From Ignavibacteria bacterium UBA2333 (GTDB lineage Bacteria; Bacteroidota; Ignavibacteria; Kapaibacteriales; Kapaibacteriaceae), in assembly GCA_002344895.1 (NCBI GenBank), contig DDUR01000042.1, forward strand, positions 1 through 45,062: a DNA stretch of 45,062 nucleotides, read 5' to 3'. A program made the translations under genes and the position numbers. Under the pieces are notes generated by a model that saw only the letters and a program-made list of their open reading frames with translations, did not search any database and was not told the origin of the DNA. Below, piece after piece: positions 16,356 to 24,655 of this stretch (position 1 is the stretch's first letter; each line of letters starts with the position of its first letter).

Positions 16356-19300
16356 ATGAATCGTCGATATGCTCTCTGGGGCGGAGGTACCAAACTTGGT
16401 ATCGCCATCCTACTGGCACTGTTGACTGGCATCGGCTCTCAAGTGGCTACGGCTCAAACGAACAAGCCGGAGCTGCCGACACTGAGCCTAACAGGCGAGG
16501 GTGACGGTTGGAAAACAACCGTGTATCCTGATGGCCGAATCTGGGTACCTCGTCGTGGTACGAACGGCGAACGGACCCTTATCGTCCCAGTCTATATCAA
16601 GAACTGCTGGCGTTCTACAGCTGACTATGAAGCGTTTCCGATCTACAGCTTCAAGTTCAAGGTGCAGTTCGATAGCACAGCCCTTGAGTACATGGGAGTT
16701 GAAAAGAACGGCCCGACACGCGGATCAATTATGAATCCGACACCGTGTCTTGCTCGTGATTTTGAATTCACTTCGCATGTAGCTCGCGATACGACGTATC
16801 AAGCAGCTATTGCAGGTCCGCTCGAAAACAGACTCCGCGGTAAGCGCGTTCTGATCTCAGCCATCTCATCAAAGCCGCTTCCACAAACGGGTGATGTCAC
16901 AACATCATGCGAACAGCGCCCATTTGAAGAACTTGTCTATCTCAAGTTCCGCGTTATTGCAAACCCGGCTTCGAATCCGGTAAGCGCTCGTACGCCACTG
17001 ATCATCACGAACGACACGCTGTTCTACAATGACTTCCAAGTAGGACACGAACTTCCGTTCCCGAATGATCCAGCACCTTCGCGTTTTGCAGGCCTTGGTG
17101 GATCAGATAACTACTTCCTTGATCAATTTAACCAAGAGCAGATCCGCGATCCACTGCGTCCATCACGCCCTGGTATGATCTGGGTTGAAGTCACTGACGA
17201 AATTCCACGTCTGTCATTCACGAACGTGGCTGACCGTCGTTTCCGAATTGCAGACTCCGTTGACAACACGAACAACGCTCAGTGGTTCATCGTCAATCCG
17301 ATTACGATTGACTCAGGATCTACGGTTGACATCCAGAATGGCTATAGTACGCGTGAAATTGACGTTATCAATGCAACGTCTGGTTCGCGTCTAACAGACC
17401 TCGTGATTCAGTCGGACTCCAAGTGGCTGCGTTTCCAGTCATTCCGTAAGGGTGGCGGTGGCGGTACGGAAATCGATCCGTTCCCAACACCAGTCCGCGA
17501 AGGTTTTGTCCCAATGCTCGACAAGGGTATCCTGGGTACAACTCTTGGTATCACGCCACAAGCTGATCCAACAACGCTTATGCGTGATCTGAACCTCCGG
17601 ATCATTTGTGATCCAGAGCAGATCATGAATCCAACTCCAAATCCTCGTGGCGAGTACTCGGGTATTTACGTTGGTTACCTGACGTTCGAATCCCCATCTA
17701 TCGACGTATCGCCAGTTCGTTTGAAGGTCACGTTTATCATCTTCCGTCAGCCGTTTGAACCAGCTGAATTTGATGAAAACGATGAGTGGAAGCGCGGATT
17801 TGACGCATGTACAAAGCCATCTGGTGGTATGCGTCTCGAAGTTCGTAACTCGAACAATCCAATTGAGCGTACATACATCGTTTTCGGTGTTGGTGCTCGT
17901 GCAACAAATGAAGTTGACACTCTCTTCGGCGAAACAGTCTACCTCAATCCTCTGAACTCGTTCGGTGCTCGCTGGTATCCGAAGAATGCAGCCGGTGAAG
18001 AGATCTACGCTAACGGTCTCGGTGATCTGTTCGACTACACGTTCGAAACAGTACAAGGCCCTTGCGGCGGTTCTGAAGGTCCTAAGTCGTCTTCCCGCGA
18101 TATCCGTGACATCTACTCGGATGAAACGATTATGTATCTGTGTAAGTTCAATGCCGGTAGCGCACTGAACTACCCAGTCGTCGTATCATGGGATACAGAC
18201 TTCTTCTCACCAGATGCCGAGCTCTTCATTCGTGATACGCTCAACGGTTCACGCTTCAACGTTAACATGCGTGAAGCAACGGGTATCGGAGGCACACGTC
18301 GTTCGTTCACGATTCGTGACGCCGACATCAATGCCTTTATCATCGAGTACACACTTCCAAAGGTTGCTCAATTCCCTGTCATCAAAAAGGGATGGAACCT
18401 CCTGTCGCTGCCAGTTAATCCGTCGTCGTCCTACTACAAGGACATCTTCAAGAATGGTCTGAACATTCCGTTCACGTTTGCTCAGAACATCTATCAGAAC
18501 ACGGAAACAGATCTGCGTCCTGGTGTTGGTTACTTTGTGAAGTATGCTGATGAAGTCGATCGCACAATCGCTGGTGCTCGCATCCGCGCGATCAACGAAG
18601 CTTCATACCAAACACGCGTATATGATGGCTGGAACACAGTAGGTTCGCTGTCATACTACACGAGCACAGAGAATCTGTCGATCGCTCCACTTACGGGTGC
18701 TACAACACTTCCTTCACTCGAAGGCGATGTGTATCAGTACGTAACAGATCGTGGTTACCAAGCAGTTTCAGAAATCGTGCCTGGTCTCGGTTACTGGATC
18801 AAGGTTCGTGGTACAGGATACTATGAACTGAGCCTTGGTAAAGCAGGTGGTGTAAACTTCGCTACACTTCGTGACGCTGTTACATCAGCATCAACACCAG
18901 TAGTTGTCCGTGACAACGATGGTCGCGAAGCTTCGCTCTTCATCTCTGAGAACGCTGCTGTCGAAGCACGTAATGTCTTCGAACTGCCACCGCTTCCTCC
19001 GAACAATCTGTTCGACGTTCGATTCTCAAATCAGTCGTACGTAGAAGATGTAGCTAATCCGATGATCAAGCTGCAAGGAGCAACATTCCCACTCACACTT
19101 TCGATCAATAACCCTTCACGTAACTACACCATCGTTGACCCGATCTCCGGCGAAACACTCGGTGCTGTTCGTGCTGGTATGATGAACGTTGTGAAGATTG
19201 AAGGAGCACGTTCGAACGCAGTTCGCCTTATGGGCGGTGAGTTCGAAACAGCCAACCTTACAGTCAATGTTGCGCCAAACCCAGTAAACGTTACATCTAC

Positions 19301-19511
19301 GGTTGACGTAACGATTCCTGCAGCTGGTATGGTGAACGTTTCCGTCTACAATGCAGTAGGCGAACTCGTTCAAACGATCTACAACGGATCGAAGAATGCT
19401 GGTCCATTCACGTTTGATCTTAACGCTGCAGCTCTCGCACCGGGACGCTACATCGTGAAGGTTATGACGAATGGTTCGGTAGCGACAACACCGGTAACGG
19501 TCGTACGCTAA
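16356..19511 (+). CDS. Large T9SS-exported protein with N-terminal cohesin-like domain
   Basis: The ATG at 16356 has a strong GAGGAG 6 nt upstream and starts a signal peptide (MNRRYALWGGG...VATAQ), giving 1051 residues. An in-frame ATG at 16308 forms an ATGA overlap with the previous stop and is the alternative start. Residues about 68-209 look cohesin-like (RTLIVPVYIKN ... FKFKVQFDSTALEYMG ... ELVYLKFRVIANP). After a long unassigned beta-rich middle come two related modules, GWNLLSLPV...PGVGYFVKY (about 680-735) and GWNTVGSLSYY...PGLGYWIKVRG (about 758-815). A T9SS tail follows (APNPVNVTSTVDV ... LAPGRYIVKV ... VTVVR). Codons are highly biased like those of the giant gene. It is probably an abundant surface-layer or matrix component; no enzyme motif is visible. 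Confidence 0.82.
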   Translation: MNRRYALWGGGTKLGIAILLALLTGIGSQVATAQTNKPELPTLSLTGEGDGWKTTVYPDGRIWVPRRGTNGERTLIVPVYIKNCWRSTADYEAFPIYSFKFKVQFDSTALEYMGVEKNGPTRGSIMNPTPCLARDFEFTSHVARDTTYQAAIAGPLENRLRGKRVLISAISSKPLPQTGDVTTSCEQRPFEELVYLKFRVIANPASNPVSARTPLIITNDTLFYNDFQVGHELPFPNDPAPSRFAGLGGSDNYFLDQFNQEQIRDPLRPSRPGMIWVEVTDEIPRLSFTNVADRRFRIADSVDNTNNAQWFIVNPITIDSGSTVDIQNGYSTREIDVINATSGSRLTDLVIQSDSKWLRFQSFRKGGGGGTEIDPFPTPVREGFVPMLDKGILGTTLGITPQADPTTLMRDLNLRIICDPEQIMNPTPNPRGEYSGIYVGYLTFESPSIDVSPVRLKVTFIIFRQPFEPAEFDENDEWKRGFDACTKPSGGMRLEVRNSNNPIERTYIVFGVGARATNEVDTLFGETVYLNPLNSFGARWYPKNAAGEEIYANGLGDLFDYTFETVQGPCGGSEGPKSSSRDIRDIYSDETIMYLCKFNAGSALNYPVVVSWDTDFFSPDAELFIRDTLNGSRFNVNMREATGIGGTRRSFTIRDADINAFIIEYTLPKVAQFPVIKKGWNLLSLPVNPSSSYYKDIFKNGLNIPFTFAQNIYQNTETDLRPGVGYFVKYADEVDRTIAGARIRAINEASYQTRVYDGWNTVGSLSYYTSTENLSIAPLTGATTLPSLEGDVYQYVTDRGYQAVSEIVPGLGYWIKVRGTGYYELSLGKAGGVNFATLRDAVTSASTPVVVRDNDGREASLFISENAAVEARNVFELPPLPPNNLFDVRFSNQSYVEDVANPMIKLQGATFPLTLSINNPSRNYTIVDPISGETLGAVRAGMMNVVKIEGARSNAVRLMGGEFETANLTVNVAPNPVNVTSTVDVTIPAAGMVNVSVYNAVGELVQTIYNGSKNAGPFTFDLNAAALAPGRYIVKVMTNGSVATTPVTVVR

Positions 19512-19528
19512 TCTCATGTCGGTAAAAC

Positions 19529-19568
19529 AAAAGGGCAGCAGGAAACTGCTGCCCTTTTCCTTTTCCTG
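19529..19568 (+). terminator. Rho-independent terminator after the surface-protein operon
   Basis: A perfect 13-bp stem (AAAAGGGCAGCAG at 19529-19541, CTGCTGCCCTTTT at 19546-19558) closed by a GAAA tetraloop and followed by pyrimidine/T-rich sequence (ccttttcc). Strong intrinsic terminator. Confidence 0.9.
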
Positions 19569-19577
19569 GTAGACATC

Positions 19578-20393
19578 ATGACAACCTCGACACTCCTTCG
19601 ACTTGTTTCTGCAATACTTGTACTCGCATGTTCGCAGGCACTGTATGCCCAGCGAGTATCGTTGCCACTCAAGATCTCTCATACAAGTCCTATATCAACA
19701 CGAGAATTCTCCTTTACAGTAGGGTTCGATAGAATCGGTACCTACGGCGTTGATACAATTCTTAAAGAACGCGACATTCCAACATTGCCATTACCTGGTA
19801 GTGTCTTCTACGTCTATACAGTCATCGACACGGGTGAAGTACTGTGGATGAGTCCACTAGATCTACGTAGACTTCGAACAACTTCTGTCTACGTCGATAC
19901 CTTCGACATGCGTGTGCAGTGGAACGGTGCAGATGGCGATACCCTACGGTTTGCGCTGCAACTTGTTGACCTCCCGCGTGGAATTGACAGTGTGTGGATT
20001 CATGATAAAGGTTCAACGTGGCCGAACAACTTCTTTCGGCAAAAACTGACAGGAAATCAAAACGTGGTGGTTACGAATCCTGCACTGGATCGATTTACCG
20101 TTCGCGTGTGGGTTAACGGAGTACTTCTTTCAACACCTGACGAAGCCCCCTTGCCCCTTTCAATACGTCCACATCCCTTGGTTGACCAGCTTCGAATAGC
20201 AGACCTTCCTCCAGAAAGTAGAAGCGTGACGATTTCTGACATATCGGGCCGCATCCTTGGAACGTATGCAGCAGACGACGTTACAGCTGGCGTTGATGTG
20301 TCAGGATTACCAGAAGGTCCATTGAATATCAGTGTTGTGGATGCGAACGGGAAGTACCGTAGATTCGTTGTACTACGTCAGATACGCCCATGA
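19578..20393 (+). CDS. Small secreted protein with T9SS-type C-terminal domain
   Basis: A 271-residue protein with a signal peptide (MTTSTLLRLVSAILVLACSQALYAQ). A beta-rich body contains no recognised catalytic motif. The C-terminal domain (PHPLVDQLRIADLPP ... SVTISDISGRILG ... GLPEGPLNISVVD ... RFVVLRQIRP) fits the T9SS sorting fold, with a few extra residues after the usual end. The start lies only about 20 bp after the terminator, with no obvious Shine-Dalgarno or TAnnTTTG element, so how it is expressed is unclear; readthrough is possible. Its stop overlaps the next start as ATGA, so it is translationally coupled to a glycosyltransferase. One copy of the dispersed GCCCC motif lies at 20145-20160. 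Confidence 0.75.
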   Translation: MTTSTLLRLVSAILVLACSQALYAQRVSLPLKISHTSPISTREFSFTVGFDRIGTYGVDTILKERDIPTLPLPGSVFYVYTVIDTGEVLWMSPLDLRRLRTTSVYVDTFDMRVQWNGADGDTLRFALQLVDLPRGIDSVWIHDKGSTWPNNFFRQKLTGNQNVVVTNPALDRFTVRVWVNGVLLSTPDEAPLPLSIRPHPLVDQLRIADLPPESRSVTISDISGRILGTYAADDVTAGVDVSGLPEGPLNISVVDANGKYRRFVVLRQIRP

Positions 20394-21685
20394 GCGAACA
20401 ACCTCGCGAACACGATAATAGCGGCCGAAGTGGACGTCGGAATGTGGAACGGCGGCCAGACGACACATCCGGTGAATCACGTCAAGGAGACGAACGTCGT
20501 CCCGATAGAAGATCACGGGAGCCACGTCCGGAAGGACGCCCTTTACCACGTCCAGAGTTGCGCCCTGATCAACGGACACAACAACGTCCAGATCCCAGAA
20601 CGGAAGGCCAGCCCGAACCTCGTCGTGAACAACGACGGCCTCAAAGACCAGAAACTCAGCAACAAGACTTACGGAACACTGAAGGTCAGCGACATCATTT
20701 CCGGCGTCGACCTTCAGAACGGCACAATGAATTCGTGTCAGATAGACTATCGAACTCAACCGTGAGTATTGTGATTCCTCTCCTGAATGAAGAGGAATCA
20801 CTTGGCGAACTGGCAAAACGAATTGAAACCGTGCTCGATCGATCACATCGTGGTCGATGGGATGTTCTGTTTATCGACGATGGATCTACTGATGATTCAT
20901 GGTTGGAAATTGAACAACTCCATGCAAAAAATCCTCGCTTTAAAGCAATACGTTTCCGCCGCAATCACGGTAAATCAGCTGCTCTAGCTGTAGGCTTCGC
21001 TGAAGTACGTGGTGATATTGTTATCACGATGGACGCGGACCTACAGGACGACCCTGACGAGATACCGGCCTTGATTGCAAAGCTCGAAGAAGGTTATGAC
21101 CTTGTGAGTGGTTGGAAACGAAAGAGGTACGACCCGTGGCATAAGACTATTCCGTCAAAACTGTTTAATGCCGTAACGTCCCGTATGGCCGGTATTAAAC
21201 TACACGACTTCAACTGTGGCTTAAAAGCATATCGTCGTGACGTTGTCAAGACCGTTCAGGTATATGGCGAAATGCACCGCTATATTCCGGCACTTGCACA
21301 CTGGGAAGGCTTTCGCGTTACGGAGATACCAGTTCAGCACCATCCTCGAAAGTATGGTGTTTCAAAATTTGGAATGAGCCGGTTCCTCAAGGGATTCCTT
21401 GATCTCTTGACCGTCCTCTTTACAACACGATACGTCAAGCGGCCACTGCACTTCTTTGGAACGGTTGGCTTTGTCTTTGCACTTGTTGGATTTGTTACGG
21501 ACTCGTGGCTGGCTATCGAGTGGTGGATGGGACACACGTCGTTATCGAATCGACCATTGGCACTCTTTGGAATTGCCATGATCATCGTCGGCGTGCAACT
21601 TATCTCCATCGGCCTCATCGCTGAGCTTATCGTTAAGAACAACCTTGAACAGCAGAAATACAGCGTTCGTGAACGTCGATCGTAA
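20390..21685 (+). CDS. GT2 family (polyprenyl-phosphate type) glycosyltransferase with Arg-rich N-terminal extension
   Basis: A 431-residue protein. Residues about 124-345 are a GT-A domain of the DPM1/ArnC/GtrB type, with SIVIPLLNEEESL, FIDDGSTDDSW and the metal/nucleotide-binding ITMDADLQDDPDEIP. It likely moves a sugar from a nucleotide donor to a polyprenyl phosphate on the inner membrane. Two C-terminal transmembrane helices follow (LHFFGTVGFVFALVGF; LALFGIAMIIVGVQLISIGL). The first ~120 residues are a disordered, highly charged stretch rich in Arg, Pro, Glu and Gln, which is not normal for this family. The ATG at 20390 overlaps the upstream stop. A start just before SIVIPLL is possible only if the extension is untranslated, and I see no Shine-Dalgarno supporting that. 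Confidence 0.88.
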   Translation: MSEQPREHDNSGRSGRRNVERRPDDTSGESRQGDERRPDRRSREPRPEGRPLPRPELRPDQRTQQRPDPRTEGQPEPRREQRRPQRPETQQQDLRNTEGQRHHFRRRPSERHNEFVSDRLSNSTVSIVIPLLNEEESLGELAKRIETVLDRSHRGRWDVLFIDDGSTDDSWLEIEQLHAKNPRFKAIRFRRNHGKSAALAVGFAEVRGDIVITMDADLQDDPDEIPALIAKLEEGYDLVSGWKRKRYDPWHKTIPSKLFNAVTSRMAGIKLHDFNCGLKAYRRDVVKTVQVYGEMHRYIPALAHWEGFRVTEIPVQHHPRKYGVSKFGMSRFLKGFLDLLTVLFTTRYVKRPLHFFGTVGFVFALVGFVTDSWLAIEWWMGHTSLSNRPLALFGIAMIIVGVQLISIGLIAELIVKNNLEQQKYSVRERRS

Positions 21686-21733
21686 CGATTCTGCTCGTTC
21701 TTTGTCGGTGATACGTCACCGCAACGAACTACC

Positions 21734-22513
21734 ATGACCATGACCAAACACCACGTCACCTCGAGTCTTGTTCTTCTCGCCGCCCTGCTCATGGCAACAA
21801 CATTCGCCACGTCGCAGGTGAGATATCGCCTCGCAGCTGGAATGAGCACAGACTGGATTACGAGTGACAATCCAGCCGTCTACCGTATTACTGGACAACA
21901 GAACAATCCTGATCCTAACCAGGCATTTGGTGGCGCATTGGATGGTATGCAGATGGGCTGGGGCATTCGACTCTACGCCGATCTTGATAAACAAAAGAAG
22001 TTTCGGGTACCTATCGGTATCGACTACTATGGGTTCTCTGGCGTTCAGGCGTTTACAGCAGAGACATTTTCACTTCGTATTCGTCATGACGTTGACGTAT
22101 TCACCGGCCTTATTGGCTTTGAATACTCCTTTGTCGAGTTTCCTCTTGCCTTTGCTCGCGCCTTTGCTGGTGTCGAAGTCCGACCTCTCTGGGTAGCGCC
22201 AAACAGTATAAATCAGATCGAACGAACAATCACGCCTTCTGGTATCGTCGAGAACAATCGAACGTATAGTGGCAAGGACGGAGCATTTCGTGTGGGTGGT
22301 ATGGTTCGCCTTGGCATCGAAGGAGAACTCTACTATCCAGTGTTTCTCAACACGAGTGTTGGATATGGTGTGATGAACCTTCTTAACCGCGATGAAAGAT
22401 CTACGGCCAATGACGGACGCGGTGAACTGTTAACTCCACAACGATTGAATGAGAACGGTGAACGGATGTTGTCACACGTCAACTTTACCTTCATGATTCA
22501 GGTTCGACTGTAA
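21734..22513 (+). CDS. Predicted outer-membrane beta-barrel protein
   Basis: A 259-residue protein with a signal peptide (MTMTKHHVTSSLVLLAALLMATTFATSQ). Alternating aromatic/hydrophobic strands follow (YRLAAGMSTDW, GWGIRLYADL, RVPIGIDYYGF, FTGLIGFEYSF, FRVGGMVRLGIEGELYY), and it ends NFTFMIQVRL, typical of a small outer-membrane barrel. No family can be named with certainty. A second ATG at 21740 is an equally plausible start. A short palindrome (CGGTGA tacg TCACCG, 21706-21721) lies just upstream; no TAnnTTTG promoter is visible. It sits between glycosyltransferase genes, so a role in envelope or polysaccharide export is conceivable but unproven. Confidence 0.7.
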   Translation: MTMTKHHVTSSLVLLAALLMATTFATSQVRYRLAAGMSTDWITSDNPAVYRITGQQNNPDPNQAFGGALDGMQMGWGIRLYADLDKQKKFRVPIGIDYYGFSGVQAFTAETFSLRIRHDVDVFTGLIGFEYSFVEFPLAFARAFAGVEVRPLWVAPNSINQIERTITPSGIVENNRTYSGKDGAFRVGGMVRLGIEGELYYPVFLNTSVGYGVMNLLNRDERSTANDGRGELLTPQRLNENGERMLSHVNFTFMIQVRL

Positions 22514-22531
22514 GGAAACAGAAGAACCTCC

Positions 22532-23626
22532 ATGCAGATGTATCGTTCTGACTGCCGTCACTTTCGCGGTGATATTCCATGTCGCCCACATAAGACGTTT
22601 GGTGTAACATGTGATAATTGCTCACATTACGAGCAACGAACAGGCCGTATCCTCATCATCAAACTTGGCGCTACCGGTGATGTTCTAAGAACAACACCAA
22701 TTCTCGCTCCACTTCGAGAACGATATCCTGGCCACGAGATTTGGTGGATTACGTTATCACCCGACGCCGTTCCTTCTACTGTTCAAAAACGTTTGCCATG
22801 GACGTGGGAAACGGCTCTAACCGTAACTCAAACATCTTTTGATGTTGTTATTTGTCTCGACAAGGATGTCGAAGCCTGTGCATTGGCACAGCAAGTGGAT
22901 GCTCGCGAACGATATGGTTTCACACTTGTGGACGGGCTTCCTGCGCCGGTGAACAACCTGGCAGAGCACAAGTACATCACGGGAATCTTTGATAGTGCTA
23001 ACAAGGCCAACACCAAGTCATATCCGCAGGAACTCATGGAGCTCTGTGGTTTTGAATGGAGTGGCCAAGAGTATGAGTACGATGAGCAGGGAAACCTTCC
23101 TGAAACATGGGAGCTTGTGTTAAAGGGGCAAAAGGGGCCATTTGTTGGCTTGAACACAGGATGTGGTGATCGTTGGATTGCTCGTGAATGGCCGCAAGAA
23201 AACTGGGCAAAACTTATCCGGCTCTTAAAAAAGGATGGTGTGACGGTCGTGCTACTTGGTGGACCTGCGGAACACGAACGTAACATTGGTCTCATGGCAA
23301 CCACCGGCGCATTTTATGCTGGATTGGCACCACTCAAGGAGTTTATTAATATCGTCGGCAGGTGCGACGTTGTGGTAACAACGGTTACAATGGCCCTTCA
23401 TGCTGCTATTGCTCGACGACGTCAGGTTGTTTTGATGAACAACATTTTTAACCGCCACGAGTTTGAGCTGTATGGCCGTGGTGTCATTGTTGAGCCTCCT
23501 GTTACGTGCACCTGCTTCTTTCAACACGATTGTACAAATCCATCCTACAGGTGTATGTCCGAACTCACACCGGATACACTCCTCGAAGCAGTCCGTAGCC
23601 GACTAGCAGTACTTCGTCAAGCGTAA
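22532..23626 (+). CDS. GT9 (heptosyltransferase-like) glycosyltransferase with N-terminal Cys cluster
   Basis: A 364-residue protein. The GT9 fold begins at about residue 39 with RILIIKLGATGDVLRTTPIL, followed by GLNTGCGDRW, VVLLGGPAEHE and a C-terminal CTCFFQHDC...CMSELTPDTLLEAV. Family members transfer ADP-heptose or related sugars onto lipid A-core oligosaccharide at the inner membrane. Ahead of the fold are ~38 extra residues with four cysteines (C8, C17, C27, C30, the last two as CDNC) that look like a small zinc-binding knob. The C-terminal Cys cluster is common in GT9. The stop overlaps the stop of the convergent GT2 gene by 10 bp. Confidence 0.88.
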   Translation: MQMYRSDCRHFRGDIPCRPHKTFGVTCDNCSHYEQRTGRILIIKLGATGDVLRTTPILAPLRERYPGHEIWWITLSPDAVPSTVQKRLPWTWETALTVTQTSFDVVICLDKDVEACALAQQVDARERYGFTLVDGLPAPVNNLAEHKYITGIFDSANKANTKSYPQELMELCGFEWSGQEYEYDEQGNLPETWELVLKGQKGPFVGLNTGCGDRWIAREWPQENWAKLIRLLKKDGVTVVLLGGPAEHERNIGLMATTGAFYAGLAPLKEFINIVGRCDVVVTTVTMALHAAIARRRQVVLMNNIFNRHEFELYGRGVIVEPPVTCTCFFQHDCTNPSYRCMSELTPDTLLEAVRSRLAVLRQA

Positions 23627-24618
23627 AAAGTCTTTTCAAAGGCGTGACCTTCTGGTTTGCCTAAGATGATACGTCTGACAAGTCCACGAATGAAGCCCGT
23701 GCCATATCCGATGAGTTGTACAAAAGCTGCAACAACAGAGAGTCCGGCCACAGTTGCTGAACGTGACGAGATAACCGCGGAAACGAATAGAGCCAGAGTA
23801 TAGAACGCCAGCGGAAGTAATGCTGCCCAACCGTGATCGAGTGTGACGGCGTAGATAAAACTCACCGCCACGTAGGTGGTAAATGCAGCAGGGAAAAAGT
23901 GTGTTGCCTTTAACGTTCCTGGATGACGTAATGTGAGGTTAACTCGCGCAATGCCAGAATTATGAACTTGTTTAAAAAATGATCTGAGGGTAGATCTACG
24001 CTTGTGCCATACCCATGCCTCTGGGATGAGACCCGTCGTAAACCCTTCACGAATAATGCGAATGCTGAGATCAATGTCCTCACCAAACCGCATCTTCGAA
24101 AATCCGTCTGTGCGATTAAACACTTCGCGGGATAGACCCATGTTAAACGAACGAGGATGAAAGGCACCACCAACGCGAATCTTTCCACCGCGGATACCGC
24201 CCGTCGTGAGGAATGACGTCATGGCAAAGCTGATCGCCTTCTGAACTGGCGAGAACGACGGATGCTCACGATCCGGTCCCCCAAAGGCGTCCAATACACG
24301 TGCCCTGCGTGCCACATCGATATTCTCCAACCACGTCGGTGGCACGGTACAGTCCGAGTCCAGGAAGATAAACACATCACCAGAAGCTCGTCTGCAACCG
24401 TAGTTACGAGACAGGCCTGGTCCGGTGTTTTCCTTGGCATAGTAGGACACATTGAGAGACGTTCTCCAGCGCTGCACGACGTCGGATGCAGGAATGGAGG
24501 ATCCGTCTTCAACAACGATCACTTCAAAGTCACGGAATGTCTGGACTGACAAGCTCTGAAGGAGCTCGTCGAGTTCGTCTGGCCTGTTAAAAACGGCCAC
24601 GATGATGGAGTAGGTCAT
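23617..24618 (-). CDS. GT2 family glycosyltransferase with C-terminal membrane helices
   Basis: A 333-residue protein starting MTYSIIVAVFNRPDELDELL. GT-A motifs are EVIVVEDGSS, GPGLSRNYG and FLDSDCTVPP (DxD-type), plus an FGEDIDLSIR acceptor-side motif. About three transmembrane helices follow (FFPAAFTTYVAVSFIYAV; ALLPLAFYTLALFVSAV; VAGLSVVAAFVQLIGYGTG). It likely adds a sugar to a lipid-linked or LPS glycan at the cytoplasmic membrane. The ATG at 24618 is preferred over an upstream in-frame ATG at 24657 because the conserved fold begins at residue 2 and a minus-strand TATCTTTG lies 11 nt upstream. It is divergent from the methyltransferase gene and convergent with GT9. Confidence 0.87.
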   Translation of the reverse strand: MTYSIIVAVFNRPDELDELLQSLSVQTFRDFEVIVVEDGSSIPASDVVQRWRTSLNVSYYAKENTGPGLSRNYGCRRASGDVFIFLDSDCTVPPTWLENIDVARRARVLDAFGGPDREHPSFSPVQKAISFAMTSFLTTGGIRGGKIRVGGAFHPRSFNMGLSREVFNRTDGFSKMRFGEDIDLSIRIIREGFTTGLIPEAWVWHKRRSTLRSFFKQVHNSGIARVNLTLRHPGTLKATHFFPAAFTTYVAVSFIYAVTLDHGWAALLPLAFYTLALFVSAVISSRSATVAGLSVVAAFVQLIGYGTGFIRGLVRRIILGKPEGHAFEKTFYA

Positions 24619-24629
24619 AGGCGCAGCAA

Positions 24630-24648
24630 CAAAGATACCGTACCTTTG
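24630..24648. promoter_or_regulatory. Back-to-back divergent -7 elements in an imperfect palindrome
   Basis: CAAAGATACCGTACCTTTG reads as TATCTTTG on the minus strand (24637 to 24630), 11 nt before the GT2 start. On the plus strand it reads as TACCTTTG (24641-24648), 7 nt before the methyltransferase ATG. Only 3 bp separate the two -7 elements, so the two sigma factors could not bind simultaneously. This suggests a compact bidirectional, mutually exclusive promoter. Confidence 0.7.
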
Positions 24649-24655
24649 CCCCTTC

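Noticed and set aside
17439..18056. 205-codon antisense open frame inside the 16356 gene
   Set aside because: The composition (many Cys, Trp, Thr) is an artefact of the optimised codons on the other strand.
20430..20765. 111-codon frame overlapping the Arg-rich extension of the GT2 gene
   Set aside because: Considered as an alternative explanation of the odd N-terminus, but it has no Shine-Dalgarno, no recognisable fold, and the GT2 frame is coupled to the upstream stop by ATGA.
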